Shown here: positions 45,911 to 58,335 of the stretch, piece by piece
How the letters are laid out: each line of letters opens with the position of its first letter
How positions within the stretch are numbered: the first letter of the stretch is position 1
Origin: Bos javanicus
Taxonomy: Eukaryota; Chordata; Mammalia; Artiodactyla; Bovidae
DNA length: 64,000 bases
Direction of reading: 5' to 3'
Assembly (NCBI RefSeq): GCF_032452875.1
Contig: NC_083877.1
Location: 43,077,724-43,141,723, forward strand
The notes under the pieces: generated by a model
What the model saw: only the letters and a program-made list of their open reading frames with translations
Told to the model about the DNA's origin: nothing
Databases searched by the model: none
Position numbers and translations under genes: made by a program

Positions 45911-47858
45911 GTATTTCTACAGTCTTGGTTGTTTTATCTCCTTTTTCATTTATTTTCATCCTCTCTCTTTTCTTCTTGGTGAGTCTGGCAAGATGTTTGT
46001 CGATTTTGTTTACCCTTTCAAAGAACCAGCTCTTGGTTTTATTGTTCATTTGTTTGTTTTCATTTTTTAATCTCTATTTTATTTATTTCCTCTCTGATCT
46101 TTATTATTTCCATCCTTCTGCTGACTTTGTTGTTCTTTATCTAATTCTTTTAAGTGGTAAGTTAGGTTGACTTTTGAGATTTTTCTTGTTTTCTTTTGGA
46201 AGGCCTGTATCACTGCTAGTAACTTCTAAGAAATCCTTTTGCTTCATCTCACAGATTTTTTTTTTTTTTTCAGACAAGGCTTTATTGGGACTCCTTTCAG
46301 AGAAGGCAAATGTGCTTGAGATAATTTTGTACTCTTAAATTAGTTGAGGCTTGTTTTATGCCTAGTATATGGTGAGTCCTAGAGAATGTTCCATGTGCAC
46401 TTGAAAAGAATGTGTATTCTGTTTTTCCTGGATGTAACATCCAGAAAATATCGATTAAGTCTAAATGTTTTATTTTATCATTTAGGATGTCTGTTGACTT
46501 ACTGTTTTTCTCTCTAGAAGATCTGTCCATTGATGTGACTGGGGTGTTAAAGTCTCCTGCTATTATTATATTCCTGTCAATTTCTTCCTTTGCATCTGTT
46601 AATATGTTATGTATTTGGATGCTCCTATATTAGATGCATATATGTTGACGAGTATAAAGTTCTCTTCTTATATTGATCATTTTACCATTATATAGTGTCC
46701 TTTATTTTGATAGCCTTTGCTTTAAAATCTACTTTGTCTGACATGAGTATTGTGATTCCCCACTCCTGTTATTTCCATCTGCATGAAGTATCTTTTTCCA
46801 TCCCCTTATTTTCAGTCTGTATGTGTCATGTGCCCTAAAGTGGGTCTCTTGTAGGCAGGATATTGTATACTCTTGTTTTTTAATCTAATCTCCCACTCTG
46901 TTTTTTTCCTTTTATCTTTTAAAAAATATTATATTGGAATATAGTTTTTATATTGATTTACAATGTTGTTTTAGTTTCCAGGTGTACAGCAAAGTAATTC
47001 AGTTAAACATATGCATATATCTATTCTTTTCACATTCTTACTCCATTTAGGCTATTATAGAATATTGAGTACAGTTCCTTGTGCTGTACAGTAGGCCCTT
47101 GTTGGTTATGTATTTTAAATATAGTACTCTATATGTCAATCCCAAGCTCCCAATTTATTCCTCCACACCACCTTTCCCCATAAGTTTGTTTTCTAAATCT
47201 GTGTCTGATTCTGTTTTGTAAATAAGCTCATTCGTCTCATTTTTAATACTCTGTATATAAACAATGTCAAGATACTTATCCTTCTTTGTCTGACTTACTT
47301 TACTTGTCTGCATCCATCAATATTGCTGCAAATGGCATTATTTCATTCTTTTTAATAGCTGAGTAACATTTCTTTGTATATATGTACCACATCTTCTTTA
47401 TCCATTCTTCTGTCAATGGACATTTAGGTTGCTTCCATGTCTTAGATATTGTACACAGTGTTGCAGTGAGCATTGAGGTTCATGTATTCATGAACCATTT
47501 ATCCATGTATCTATCTTTTGAACAATGGTTTTCTTTGAATATATAACCGGGAGTGGGATTGCTGGCTGATATGGTAGTTCTATTTTTAGTTTTTAAAGAA
47601 ACCTTCATACTGTGCTCCATAGTGGCTGCATCAATTTACATTCCCACCAACAATGTACGAGGTTTCCTTTTTTCCCACAGCCTGTCCTGCATTTATTGTT
47701 TATAGACTTTTTGACAATGGCCATTCTGACTAGTGTGAGGTGATATCTCATTATAGTTTTGATTTGCAGTTCTCTAATAATTAGTGATGTTGACCATCTT
47801 TTCGTGTGCCTCTTCACCATTTGTATGTCTTCTTTGGAAACATGTCTATTTAGGTCTT

Positions 47859-50800
47859 GTACATTCAAATGTGTATATCTTTCCTTTTCTCCTTTGCCTT
47901 TAGCTTCTCTTCTTTTCTCAGCTATTTGTAAGGCCTACTCAAACAATGATTTTGCCTTTTGCATTTCTTTTTCTTGGGAATGGTTTTGATCACCACCTCC
48001 TGTACAATGTTACAAACCCCTGTCCATAGTTCTTCAGGCACTCTATCAGATCTAATTCCTGGAATCTATTTGTCACTTCCACTGTATAATCATAAGGGAT
48101 TTAAGTCATACCTGAATGGTCTACTAGTTTTCCCTACTGTCTTCAATATAAGTCTGAATTTGGCAATAAGGAGTTCATGAAATGAGCCACATCAGCTCCT
48201 GGTCTTACTTTTGCTGATTGTATAGAGCTTCTCCATCTTTGGCTGCAAAGAATATAATCAATCTGATTTCAGAATGACCATCTGGTGATGTCCATGTGTA
48301 GAGTCTTCTCTTGTGTTGTTGAGAGAGAGTATTTGCTTTGACCAGTGCGTTCTCTTGACAGAAGTCGGTTAGCCTTTGCCCTGCTTCATTCCGTATTCCA
48401 AGGTCAAATTTGCCTGTTACTCCACGTATCTCTTGACTTCCTACTTTTGCATTCCAGTCCCCTGTAATGAAAAGGACATCTTTTTTGGGTGTTAGTTCTA
48501 GAAGGTCTTGCAGGTCTTCATAGAACCGTTCAACTTCACCTTCTTCAGCGTTACTGGTTGGGGCATAGGCTTGGATTACTGTGATATTGAATGGTTTGCC
48601 TTGGAAACGAACAGAGATCATTCTGTCATTTTTGAGATTGCACCCAAGAACTGCATTTTGGACTCTTTTGTTGACTATGAGGACTACTCCATTTCTTCTA
48701 AGGGATTCTTGCCCACAGTAGTAGATATAATGGTCATCTGAGTTAAATTCGCTCATTCTAGTCCATTTGAGTTCACTGATTCCTAAAATGTCGATGTTTA
48801 CTCTTGTCATCTCCTGTTTGACCGCTTCCAATTTACCTTGATTCACATGCTTAACATTCCAGGTTCCTAAGCAAAAATTGTTCTTTAGAGCATCAGACTT
48901 CACTTCCATCACCAGTCATATCCACACTGGGCACTGTTTTTGCTTTGGCTCCAACTCTTCATTCTTTCTGGAGTTATTTCTCCACTCTTCTCCAGTAGCA
49001 TATTGGGCACCTAGCGACGTGGGGAGTTCATCTTTCAGTGTCATATCTTTTTGCCTTTTCAATAGAATGGGAAGGACTAGAGATCTGTTCAAGAAAATTA
49101 GAGATACCAAGGGAAATTTTCATGCAAAGATGGGCACAAAAAAGGACAGAAATGGTATAGGCCTAACAGAAACAGAAGATATTAAGAAGAGGAGATATTA
49201 AGAGGAGGTGGCAAGAATACACAGAAGAACTATACAAAAAAGATCTTCATGACTTTGATAACCACAGTGGAGTGATCACTCACTTTGAACCAGACATCCT
49301 GGAATGCAAAATCAAGTGGACCTTAGGAAGCATCATTACAAACGAAGCTAGTGGAGGTGATGGAATTCCAGTTGAGCTATTTCAAATCCTGAAAGATGAT
49401 GCTGTTAAGGTGCTACACTCAATATGTCAGCAAATTTGGAAAACTCAGCAGTGGCCACAGGATTGGAAAAGGTCAGTTTTCATTCCAATCCCAAAGAAAG
49501 GCAATGCCAAAGAATGTTCAAGCTACAACACAATTACACTCATTTCACATGCTAGCAAAGTCATGCTGAAAATTTCCCAAGCCAGACTTCAACAGTATGT
49601 GAACTGTGAACTTCCAGGTGTTCAAGCTGGATTTAGAAAAGGCAGAGGAACCAGAGATCAAATTGCCAACATACGTTGGCTCATTGAAAAAGCAAGAGAA
49701 TTCCACAAAAATGTCTACTTCTGCTTTATTGATTACACCAAAGGCTCTGACTGTGTGGATCACAACAAACTGCAGGAAATTCTTAAAGAGATGGGAATAC
49801 CAGACCACCTCACCTACCTCCTGAGAAATATGTATGCAGGTTTCTGTAAGCAGCAGCTAGAATTGGACATGAAACAACAGACTGGATCCAAATCGGGACA
49901 GCAGTACGTCAAGGCTGTATATTGTCACCCTGCTTATTTAACTTATATGCAGAGTACATCATGCAAATTCCAGGCTGGAAGAAGCACAAGCTGGAATCAA
50001 GACTGCTGGAAGAAATATCAATAACCTCAGATATGCAGATGACACCACCCTTATGGCAGAAAGTGAAGAACTAAAGAGCCTCTTGATGAAAGTGAAAGAG
50101 GAGAGTGAAAAAGTTGACTTAAAACAACATTCAGAAAACTAAGATGTGACGGCATCTGGTCCCATCACCTCATGGCAAATAGATGGGGAAACAATGGAAA
50201 CAGTGAGAGACTTTATCTTTTTGGGCTCCATAATCACTGCAGATGGTGACTGCAGCCATGAAATTAAAAGACACTTTCTCCTTGGAAGAAAAATTACAAC
50301 CAACCAAGACATCATATTAAAAAGCAGAGACATTACTCTGCCAACAAAGGTCCGCTTAGTCAAAGCTATGGTTTTGCCAGCAGTCGTCTATGGATGTGAG
50401 AGTTGGACTGTAAAGAAAGCTGAGCATTGAAGAATTGATGCTTTTAAACTGTGGTATTGGAGAAGACTCTTCAGAGTCCCTTGGACTGCCAGGAGATCCA
50501 TCCAGTCAATCCTAAAGGAAATCAGTCCTGAATATTCATTGGAAGAACTGATGCTGAAGCTCCAATACTTTGGCCACCTGATGTGAAGAACTGACTCATT
50601 TGCAAAGACCCTGATGGTGGGAAAGATTGAGGGCAGGAGGAGAAGAAGACGACAGAAGATGGGATGGTTGGATGGGATCACCAACTCGGTAGACATGAGT
50701 TTGAATAAGCTCCAGGAGTTGTTGATGGATAGGGAAGACTGGTGTGCTGCAGTCCATGGGGTCGCTAGGAGTTGGACACGACTGAGCGACTTCACTTTCA

Positions 50801-51023
50801 CTTTTCACTTTTATGCATTGGAGAAGGAAATGGCAACCCACTCCAGGGTTCTTGCCTGGAGAATTCCAGGGACAGAGGCGCCTGGTGGGCTGCCGTCTAT
50901 GGGGTCACACAGAGTCGGACACGACTGAAGCAACTTAGCAGCAGCAGCAGCTGCAAGGAAGCCTGGCATGCTGCAGTCCATGCTGTCATGAGTCGGACAT
51001 GACTGAGTGAGTGAACCAAACTG
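47859..51023 (+). mobile_element. BovB LINE with inverted 5' half
   Basis: 47859-49060 is minus-strand endonuclease region (complement encodes CLGTWNVKHVNQGKLEAVK and DVLFITGDWNAKVGS). From about 49065 the element is plus-strand: RMGKTRDLF-like codons, then the reverse transcriptase with a broken frame, then the 3' tail to 51023. AGGTCTT occurs on both sides (47852-47858 and 51024-51030), and the host L1 reads through once it is removed. About 75-100 bases of BovB are missing at the internal breakpoint. Confidence 0.9.
50743..50954 (+). mobile_element. 5'-truncated Bov-A2 SINE nested in BovB tail
   Basis: Part of one Bov-A unit, the CACTTTCACTTTTCACTTTT linker, then a full unit with an AGCAGCAGCAGCTGC tail. 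It is flanked by AGGGAAGACTGG (50731-50742) and AAGGAAGCCTGG (50955-50966), an imperfect 12-bp duplication. Confidence 0.8.
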
Positions 51024-52607
51024 AGGTCTTCTGCTCATTTTTTTTTTTCTTTTATATTGAGCTACATAAGGTGTTTGTAAAATTTGGAGATTAATCCCTT
51101 GTCGGTTGCATTGTTTTCAAATGTTTTCTCTTATCCTGTGGGTTGTCTTTTCATTTTGTTTATGGTTTCTTTTACTGTGCAAAACTTTTAAGTTTAATTA
51201 GATTCCATTCGTTTATTTTTGGCTTTATTTCCATTACTCTAGGAGATGGATCAAAAAAGATATTGTTGCAATTTATGTCAAGAGTATTCTGCCTATGTTT
51301 TCCTCTAAGAGTTTTATAGTCTGGTCTTAAATTTACGTCTTTAATTGTTTGAGTTTATTTTTGTGTATAGCATTAAATATGTTCTTAGTTCATTTACATG
51401 TGGCTGTCCAACTTTCCCAGTACCACTTGCTGAAGAGACTGTCTTTTTTCCCATTGTATATTCTGGCCTTTGTTGAGGATTAATTGACACTAGCTGTGTG
51501 AGCTTATTTCTGGGTTTTCTATCCTGTTCCATTGATCTATATTTCAATTTTTGTGCCAGTTTCATTGTGTTTTGATTACTGTAGCTTTGTAATGTAGTCT
51601 TAAGTCAGGGAGCCTGATTCCTCCAGCTCCATTTTTCTTAAGGTTGCTTTGTCTATTCAGGGTCTTTTGTGTCTCCATACAAATTTTAAGACCTTTAGCT
51701 CTAGTTCTGTGAAAAATGACATTGGTAATTTGATAGGGATTGCACTGAATCTATAGATTGCATTTGGAAGTATAGTCAATCCAAGAACATGGTATATCTT
51801 TCCATGTGTTTGTGTCATCTTTGATTTCTTTCATCAGGTCTTGTAATTTTTGGAATACAGATCTTTTGCCTCTTTAGGTAGGTTTATTCCTAGGTATTTT
51901 ATTCTTTTTGATGTGATGGTAAATGGGATATTTTTTTCTTTCTGATCTTTCATTGTTAGTATACAGAAATGCAACAGATTTCTGTGTATTAATTTTGTAT
52001 CCTGCAACTTTACCAAATTCATTGGTGAGCTATAGTCATTTTCTGGTAGCATTTTTAGGCTTTTCTATATATAGTAGTATGTCATCTGCAAACAGTGGCA
52101 GTTTTACTTCTTTTCCAATTTGAATTCCATCTATTTGTTTTTCTTCTCTGATTGCTGTGTCTAAGCCTTCCAAAAGTATGTTGAATAAAAGAAGAATGGG
52201 CATCCTTGTCTTGTTCTTGATCTTGGAGGAAAATGCGTTCAACTTTTCACCATCAAGTGTGATGCTATCTGTAGGTCTGTCATATATGCCTTTAATATGT
52301 TGAGATATGTTCCCTCTATGCCTGCTTTCTGGGGAGTTTTTATTATAAATGGTTGTTGAATTTTGTCAAAGCTTTTTATGCATCTATTGAGATGATCATG
52401 TAGTTTTTATTGTTCATTTTGTTAATGTGATGTATCGCACTGGTTGATTTGGGATGTTGAAAAATCCTTGCATCTCTGGGATAAATCCCATTTGATTATG
52501 GTTTATGCTCCTTTTAATGTATTATTGGATTTGGTTTGCTAAAATTTGGTTGAGAATTTTTGCATCTGTGTTCATCAGATATAGTGGCCTATCAATGTCA
52601 TCAGTGA

Positions 52608-53693
52608 TGTTGGCCTGCCGGGGACCAGTCCCAGCTGACCCAGGGTATTCGAAGGAGAGACGGCATAGGCGAAGATCAGGAAACAACTGCTTAATTAAAC
52701 TTTAATTAAGGATATAAAGAGTAATAGAATAAGGATAGCTCAGTGAGGAAATTCAGTGGAGAAAAGAGGCTGAATAATTCAGCCAGAAGGTAAGAGAAAA
52801 AACGACATGGTGAGACCAAGTTTCGGTGAACAAGGCCCGCACTTTATTTTCCAAAGTAGTTTTTATACCTTAAGTTATGCATAGAGGATAATGGGGGAAG
52901 GGGTAGAGTCATGCAGTAAGCCAGGCTTTCTTCCTGCAAACTTATCATATGCAAAAGCTTAGGTGATTTGCATCATCTTCTGGCCCGGAGGCCTGTTAAC
53001 ATTTTAAGACCCTTTCTTCAGAAAACTTATTTTTCTCTAAAGGTGATAAGTCAAGCGCCCCCCTCCAAAAACATTAGATAAAGTTGCATTCCTACAGAGC
53101 AAAGGTGTGGTGGGCTATAACAAGAAAAATAATTAACTCAAGGGTCCCAGGTTACAAACATTAAAGCCACTATTTACACCAATTATATTAATCAATACAC
53201 TGCCAGGGACACAGCAGGTAAGGGATATGGAAACTTAGCAGCAAACATTGGCCCAAAAAGTGAAAACCCTTCACCAATACAATTTATAATCAATCTTTTA
53301 ACTACTCAAAAGAATCTGTTTAGAGTTTAGAACATCTCCTGCCTCTCACAGTTGGGAGGCTCTGAACAATCACATGTGGCCGGAAAAACCTATTCAGGCA
53401 GGCTAGAGGATTTCCAAAGGAGTTTGTAGGTTGAAACACTGTCACACCCAGGAATTATTAAGTGGAGCTGTAAGCTAACTTTTTTCAGAGAGAGGTAGTG
53501 GGGGACAGCCCCCTGTAAAGTCAGAGGTGTAGGTGAAAGCACAAAGCAGAAAGTAGGCAGACTCTGGTTTTGGGGGTATATGCTCGAGAATTTCCAGGGG
53601 GACTCCTGAAACTCGATCCTGCCTTTTCGTATGCCGAGCCTCCTTCCTCATGACCTTTGTCATGGGCGGAGTTCCTCACCCTGGCTCCCGACA
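52608..53693 (-). mobile_element. Solo ERVK-like LTR, minus strand
   Basis: About 1.09 kb. On its own strand it starts TGTCGGGAGCCAGGGTGAGG and ends GGCCAACA, with an AATAAAG poly(A) signal (complement of CTTTATTTTCC near 52842). GTGAT occurs on each side (52604-52608 and 53694-53698), consistent with a target duplication sharing the edge base. There is no internal viral sequence. I believe it is a bovine ERVK-class LTR, from memory of its ends. Confidence 0.85.
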
Positions 53694-53807
53694 GTGATAC
53701 AATTCCAGTTGAGCTATTCCAGATCCTGAAAGATGATGCTGTGGAAAGTGCTGCACTCAATATGCAACATGCAATATGCACTCAATATGCAATATGCCGG
53801 CTCCCGC
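53694..53807 (+). mobile_element. Short BovB scrap beside the LTR
   Basis: ACAATTCCAGTTGAGCTATT then CTGAAAGATGATGCTGTGGA, a BovB RT-region fragment ending in AT-rich near-repeats of CAATATGCA. L1 resumes at about 53808. Confidence 0.8.
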
Positions 53808-54888
53808 TATTGGCCTATGATTTTCTTTTCCGTGGTATCTGTCTGGTTTTGGTACCAAGGTCGTGGCCTCATTGAATGAGTTTTGGAATGCTTCCCCTTC
53901 TGAAATTTCTTGGAAATAGTTTCATAAGGTTAGGTGTTAACTCTTTTCTAAATGTTTGATAGAATTTGCCTGTGAGGCCATCTGGTCCTGGATTTTTGTT
54001 TGTTGGGAATTTTTAAAATCACAGCTTCATTTTTAGTACTTATAATTGGTCTGTTTATATTTTCTATTTCTTCCTGATTCAATCTTGGGAGACTGTACCT
54101 TTCTAAGAAATGTATCATTTCTTCTAGGTTGTCCATTTTATTGGCACGTAGTTGCTTATAGTAGTCTCTTATCATTTTTTGTATTTCTGTGGCATCCATT
54201 GTAACTTCTCCTTTTTCATTTCTAATTGTATTGATTTGAGCCTTCTCCCTTTTTTTCTTGAAGAGTCTGGCTAAAGGTTTATCAATTTTATGTTTTCAGA
54301 GAACCAGATTTTAGTTTAATTGACCTTTTCTATTATTTTCTTCATCTATTTTATTTCTGCTGTGATCTTTATGATTTCTTTCCTTCTACAACTTTGGGTT
54401 TTGTTTGTTCTTTCTCTAGTTGATTTATTTGTAAGGTACGGTTGTTTGAGGTTTTACTTATTTCCTGAGGTAAGCTTGTATTGTTATGAACTTCCCTCTT
54501 GGAACTGCTTTTGTTGTGTCCCATAGGCTTCGGATCATCACACTTTCATTTCCATGTGTCTAGGTATTTTTGATTTCCATTTCTTCAGTGACCCACTGGT
54601 TGTTTACTGGCATATTATTTATCCAACACATGCTTGGTTTCTTTGTTTTTTTACATTTTTTTCTTTGTAGTTGATTTCTGACTACTTTGGTTTGTGGTCA
54701 GAAAAAATGGTTGATATTATTTCAAGTTTCTTAAGTTTACTAAGGCTCACTTTGTGGCCCAGCATATGATCAATCTTGGAGAGTGTTTCATGTGCACTTG
54801 AATATGTATTCTACTCCTTTGGATAGAATGCTCTATAAATATCAATTGAGTCCATTTTGTCTAATGTGTCATGTAAGGCCTGTACTTC

Positions 54889-55208
54889 CTTATTTATTTA
54901 TTGGCTGCACTGGGTCTTCATTGCTGTGCAGGCTTTTCTCTAGTTGTGGCAAGTGGGGACTACTCTCTTATTGCAGTGAGCAGGTTTCTCACTGTGTTGT
55001 GGAGCATAGACTCTAGGGCATCCAGGCTTCAGTAGTTGTGGCACAATGACCCAGTAGTTGAGGTTCCTGGGCTCTAGTGCACAGGTTCAGTAGTTGTGGC
55101 ACATCGGCCCAGCTGCTCTGCATATGGGATCCTCCTATACCAAGGATTGAACTTACGTCTCCTGCATTGGTAGTGGATTCTCCACCACTGAACCACTGGG
55201 GAAGCCCT
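54889..55208 (-). mobile_element. CHR-1-like tRNA-derived SINE, minus strand
   Basis: GGCTGCACTGGGTCTTCATT, CTTCAGTAGTTGTGGCACAA and a tRNA-type end GAACCACTGGGGAAGCCCTG. It matches the long cetartiodactyl CHR-type SINE in antisense and interrupts L1. Confidence 0.8.
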
Positions 55209-55240
55209 GTATTATTGATTTTCTGTCTGGATAATCTGTC

Positions 55241-55984
55241 CTAAGTCATGTTAAAGATCAAAGATTAAGCTTGAGGGCATGGGGAGCCACTGAAAGATTT
55301 TAAGCATATATGTGACATACAGTTTTATTCTTTTAGGACAACTTTTGGAGGCTGTGTGGAATAGGGCAACTTTAAAAGATTCACGGTGGCATTGGCAGGC
55401 AGATTTGATGAAATGATGGGGACAGGCATCTGACAAGAAAACAGTTCCAAATCTTGGACTTTCAGAGCCTCAAACTCCCTATTTCAAGTCTGTACTCCCA
55501 AACACTGGCTCTGTCATGTCTCAATATACAGCCATCGCTCAGTTTCCATGGGATATTAGTTCTAGGACACAACACTTCCGACTCTGATACCAAAATCTGT
55601 AGATGATCACCACCTTTACAGTTGGGCCTCTGTATATCAACTACTTACTCACATCTAACTTCTGTCCTCACTGACCTCTTTACCTAGCTTAGACTCCATG
55701 TTCCTTGTTAAACCTCTACCTTAGACACATCCCCAATTTTCTTATCTTTTTCTCTTTATCATGACCATTGTTTCTGTTATTCCTTTCTTTTCTACTGGCA
55801 TCTTCTCACAGCATTTAAATTCAGGCATTTCCTATCTGAAAAGTCTTTTTCTCTAGGCCGTATCTCCCTCTACCACCTATTCTCCTTCCTCCATTTCACA
55901 GTCCAACTTATTTATGGCCTAAGCTCTTTACTTCCTCTGTTCTTGTCATTTATATGGAAATTGAAGTCACCAAGAATGATAGGA
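55241..55984. other. Unique intergenic DNA
   Basis: Nothing recognised; pyrimidine-rich toward the right end. Confidence 0.5.
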
Positions 55985-56290
55985 GGGGCTCTCCTCGTTG
56001 CTCAGTGGTAAAGAATCTGCCCACCAATGCAGGAGACATGGGTTCAATCCCTGGTCTGGGAAGATCCCACATGTGTGGAACAACTATGTGCCACAGATAT
56101 TGAGCCTGTGCTCCAGAGTCTGGGAACCACAACTACTGAGGCCCACACGCCCTATAGTCTGTGCTCCACAACAGGAGAAGTCACTGCAATGAGAAGCTTG
56201 TGCACTGCACGAGTAGCCCCCACACTTCACAAATAAGGAAAACCCTCGCACAGCAACGAAGACCAAGCACAGGCAATAATAAATAAGTAA
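55985..56290 (+). mobile_element. CHR-1-like tRNA-derived SINE, plus strand
   Basis: The head TTGCTCAGTGGTAAAGAATC with GGGTTCAATCCCTGGTCTGG, followed by the long body (CACAACTACTGAGGCCCACA; CAACGAAGACCAAGCACAGG) and an A-rich tail (AATAATAAATAAGTAAAA). Confidence 0.82.
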
Positions 56291-56794
56291 AATGATAGGA
56301 ATATTTGTTGAAGACAGTGACACAGGTGCTAAACTCTTCAATAAACAAGGGTAGAGAAGGATGGTAGTTTAAAAGTCAGGAGATGGTAGTCTTATGCATT
56401 CTTAAAGAGGAGTAGGGCCATTCAATTATGCCCTATCACTGACATCAGAGTGAGGAACTTGAAGCCAGTTTTACACTACTTAAGGCAAATAATGTGACAT
56501 TTTTTACATAGGTGGGGAAAACCGTTGTGGAAGAAATCATATGTATATTTGTGTCTATAAGTGTGTATACACATATATATGTGTGGTATCATTTATGTAA
56601 AATTGTATAAGTTTAAATGTAGGCATGTATTATATCTGTAAACACTGTAAACATAAAATTGTCTGCAAGAGAGTTCACCAAAATATTAACAATGGCTACC
56701 ATTGAGTGGCAGAATTTGGGGTAATCTTTCCCTTTTTTTTAGTGCTCTTTTCAAATGCTTGAATATTCTTCTAAAGCATGTATATCCTCGAGTG
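56291..56794. other. Unique intergenic DNA
   Basis: AT-rich, with a small TGTATACACATATATATGTG microsatellite-like tract near 56.56 kb. No gene. Confidence 0.5.
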
Positions 56795-57005
56795 CTTCCC
56801 AGGTGATCCTAGTGGTAAAGAACCCATCTGCCATTGCAGGAGACATATGAGATGCAGGTTTGATTCCTGGGTCAGGAAGATCCCCTGGAGGAGGGCATGG
56901 CAACCCATTCAAATATTCTTGCCTGGAGAATCCCATGGACAGAGGGGCCTGGTGGACCACAGTCCATTAGGGTCTCACAGAGTCAGACACGACTAAAGCA
57001 ACTTA
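56795..57005 (+). mobile_element. Bov-tA SINE, plus strand
   Basis: A diverged tRNA head (GTGCTTCCCAGGTGATCCTA), then GATCCCCTGGAGGAGGGCAT, and the body ending AGTCAGACACGACTAAAGCA. Confidence 0.87.
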
Positions 57006-57135
57006 GCTCACACGCATATCATCTTTGAATTCAGAAAGATGCAAAGTTACTTATTATTTTGGAAGAAAATTTTAATAGATTGTTCTGAAGTGGCTCTGGT
57101 CCTTGCCCTGTCTTCTTCTATCTACATGTATCATG

Positions 57136-57261
57136 CTGCTGCTAAGTCGCTTCAGTTGTGTCCGACTCTGTGCGACCCCATAGACGGCAGCCCACCAGGC
57201 TCCCCCGTCCCTGGGATTCTCCAGGCAAGAACACTGGAGTGGGTTGCCATTTTCTTCTCCA
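57136..57261 (-). mobile_element. Bov-A SINE monomer, minus strand
   Basis: One Bov-A unit bracketed by the perfect 12-bp duplication ACATGTATCATG (57124-57135 and 57262-57273). Confidence 0.93.
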
Positions 57262-57273
57262 ACATGTATCATG

Positions 57274-57892
57274 AGGAGACTAGAAATAAAGAGCAGGTTG
57301 GAAGTGGCTTAGTCTTCTTGTATCATGGGATTATTAGATCTAAGCAGGTGGTGATATTTTGTTGTAGGAAGATATTTAACTATCCAGACACAAACCTGGA
57401 AGCTAACCCTACTTCATGAAGTCAGAAAATGAACCAACTTTCCAGTTTTTGCATCTAGCAGAAAAATGATAATGTTGGAATTTATTGAGTAGCAAAAACT
57501 AAACATTGCAAGGTATGTGAGATAACATAAGCCAAGCACCTATACCAAAAAAAACAAAAAGCTATTCAAATTTTGTCCTTTTTCTTTAAAAAAGCTGATA
57601 TTTAACTTGTTACAGTTGTTACAAGCCACTAATCTGAGTAAATGTCATGGGCTTGTACTACTTATTGTCAGAGTTATTAAACTGTGATCTATGAGCCCAA
57701 AAGGGAAACATACTCTTTCAACTTAATTTCTATCACACTGAAAGATAATTTTTCCTTTAAATTAATTGGAAAAATTTCTTAAACTTCTCGCTAATACATT
57801 TAAAATTTTTTGATCCTTTAAAAATAATAAATACTATTATTAAATCATATACATAAAACAATTAGCATCTATACTCTCCTGTAAGTGCCACT
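57274..57892. other. Unique intergenic DNA
   Basis: AT-rich; no feature recognised. Confidence 0.5.
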
Positions 57893-58335
57893 CAGTCAGT
57901 TCAATTCAGTTGCTTAGTCATGTCTGACTCTTTGCAACCCCATGGACTGCAGCATGCCAGGCTTCCCATCACCAACTCCCAGAGCTTGCTCAAATTCATG
58001 TCTATTGTGTCGGTGATGCCATCCAACCATCTCATCCTCTGTCGTCCCCTTCTCCCACCTTCAATCTTCCCCAGCATCAGGGTCTTTTCCAATGAATCAG
58101 TTCTTTGCATCAGGTGGCCAAAGCACTGGAGTTTCAGCTTCAGCATCAGTCCTTAAAATGAATATTCAGGACTGATTTCCTTTAGGATGGACTGGTTGGA
58201 TCTCCTTGCAGTCCAAGGGACTCTCAAGAGTCTTCTCCAACACCACAGTTCAAAAGCATCAATTCTTTGGCACTCAGCTTTCTTTATAATTGCACTGTCA
58301 CATCCATACATGACTACTGGAAAAACCATACAGGA
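57893..58335 (-). mobile_element. BovB 3' end fragment, minus strand
   Basis: GTCAGTTCAATTCAGTTGCT through CCAGGCTTCCCATCACCAAC to CTACTGGAAAAACCATA. 5'-truncated antisense BovB tail. Confidence 0.9.

Larger units (their letters stand above)
42585..46904 (-). mobile_element. Old LINE-1 fragments, minus strand, repeatedly interrupted
   Basis: L1 pieces lie at about 42585-43310 (3' part; GTCCATTCATCTGTTGATGG), 43734-44130, 45156-45424 and 45425-46904. The last includes ORF2 linker and RT N-terminal codons; its complement encodes NNKTKSWFFERVNKIDKHLA. They are separated by an LTR (43311-43733) and an ancient LTR-like repeat (44131-45155). The set may represent more than one L1 insertion. Confidence 0.75.
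46905..55240 (-). mobile_element. Long LINE-1 host element, minus strand, with nested insertions
   Basis: It begins 3' with an antisense tail (ATATAGTTTTTATATTGATT). It proceeds through ORF2 C-terminus (complement encodes MNVQDLNRHVSKEDIQM), the RT core with FADD box (about 52.04-52.24 kb), the linker (about 53.95-54.2 kb; EIQKMIRDYYKQL) and upstream ORF2. It is split by BovB (47859-51023), an LTR plus BovB scrap (about 52.6-53.8 kb) and a CHR-type SINE. Many stops; inactive. Confidence 0.82.

Noticed and set aside
46257..46315. Possible processed-pseudogene 3' end on the minus strand (AATAAAG signal followed by an A-tract).
   Set aside because: The words TTTATT, CAGAGAAGG and GCTTGAGATAATTTT line up with the L1 sequence expected at this point, so it is more simply an L1 stretch with an expanded T-tract.
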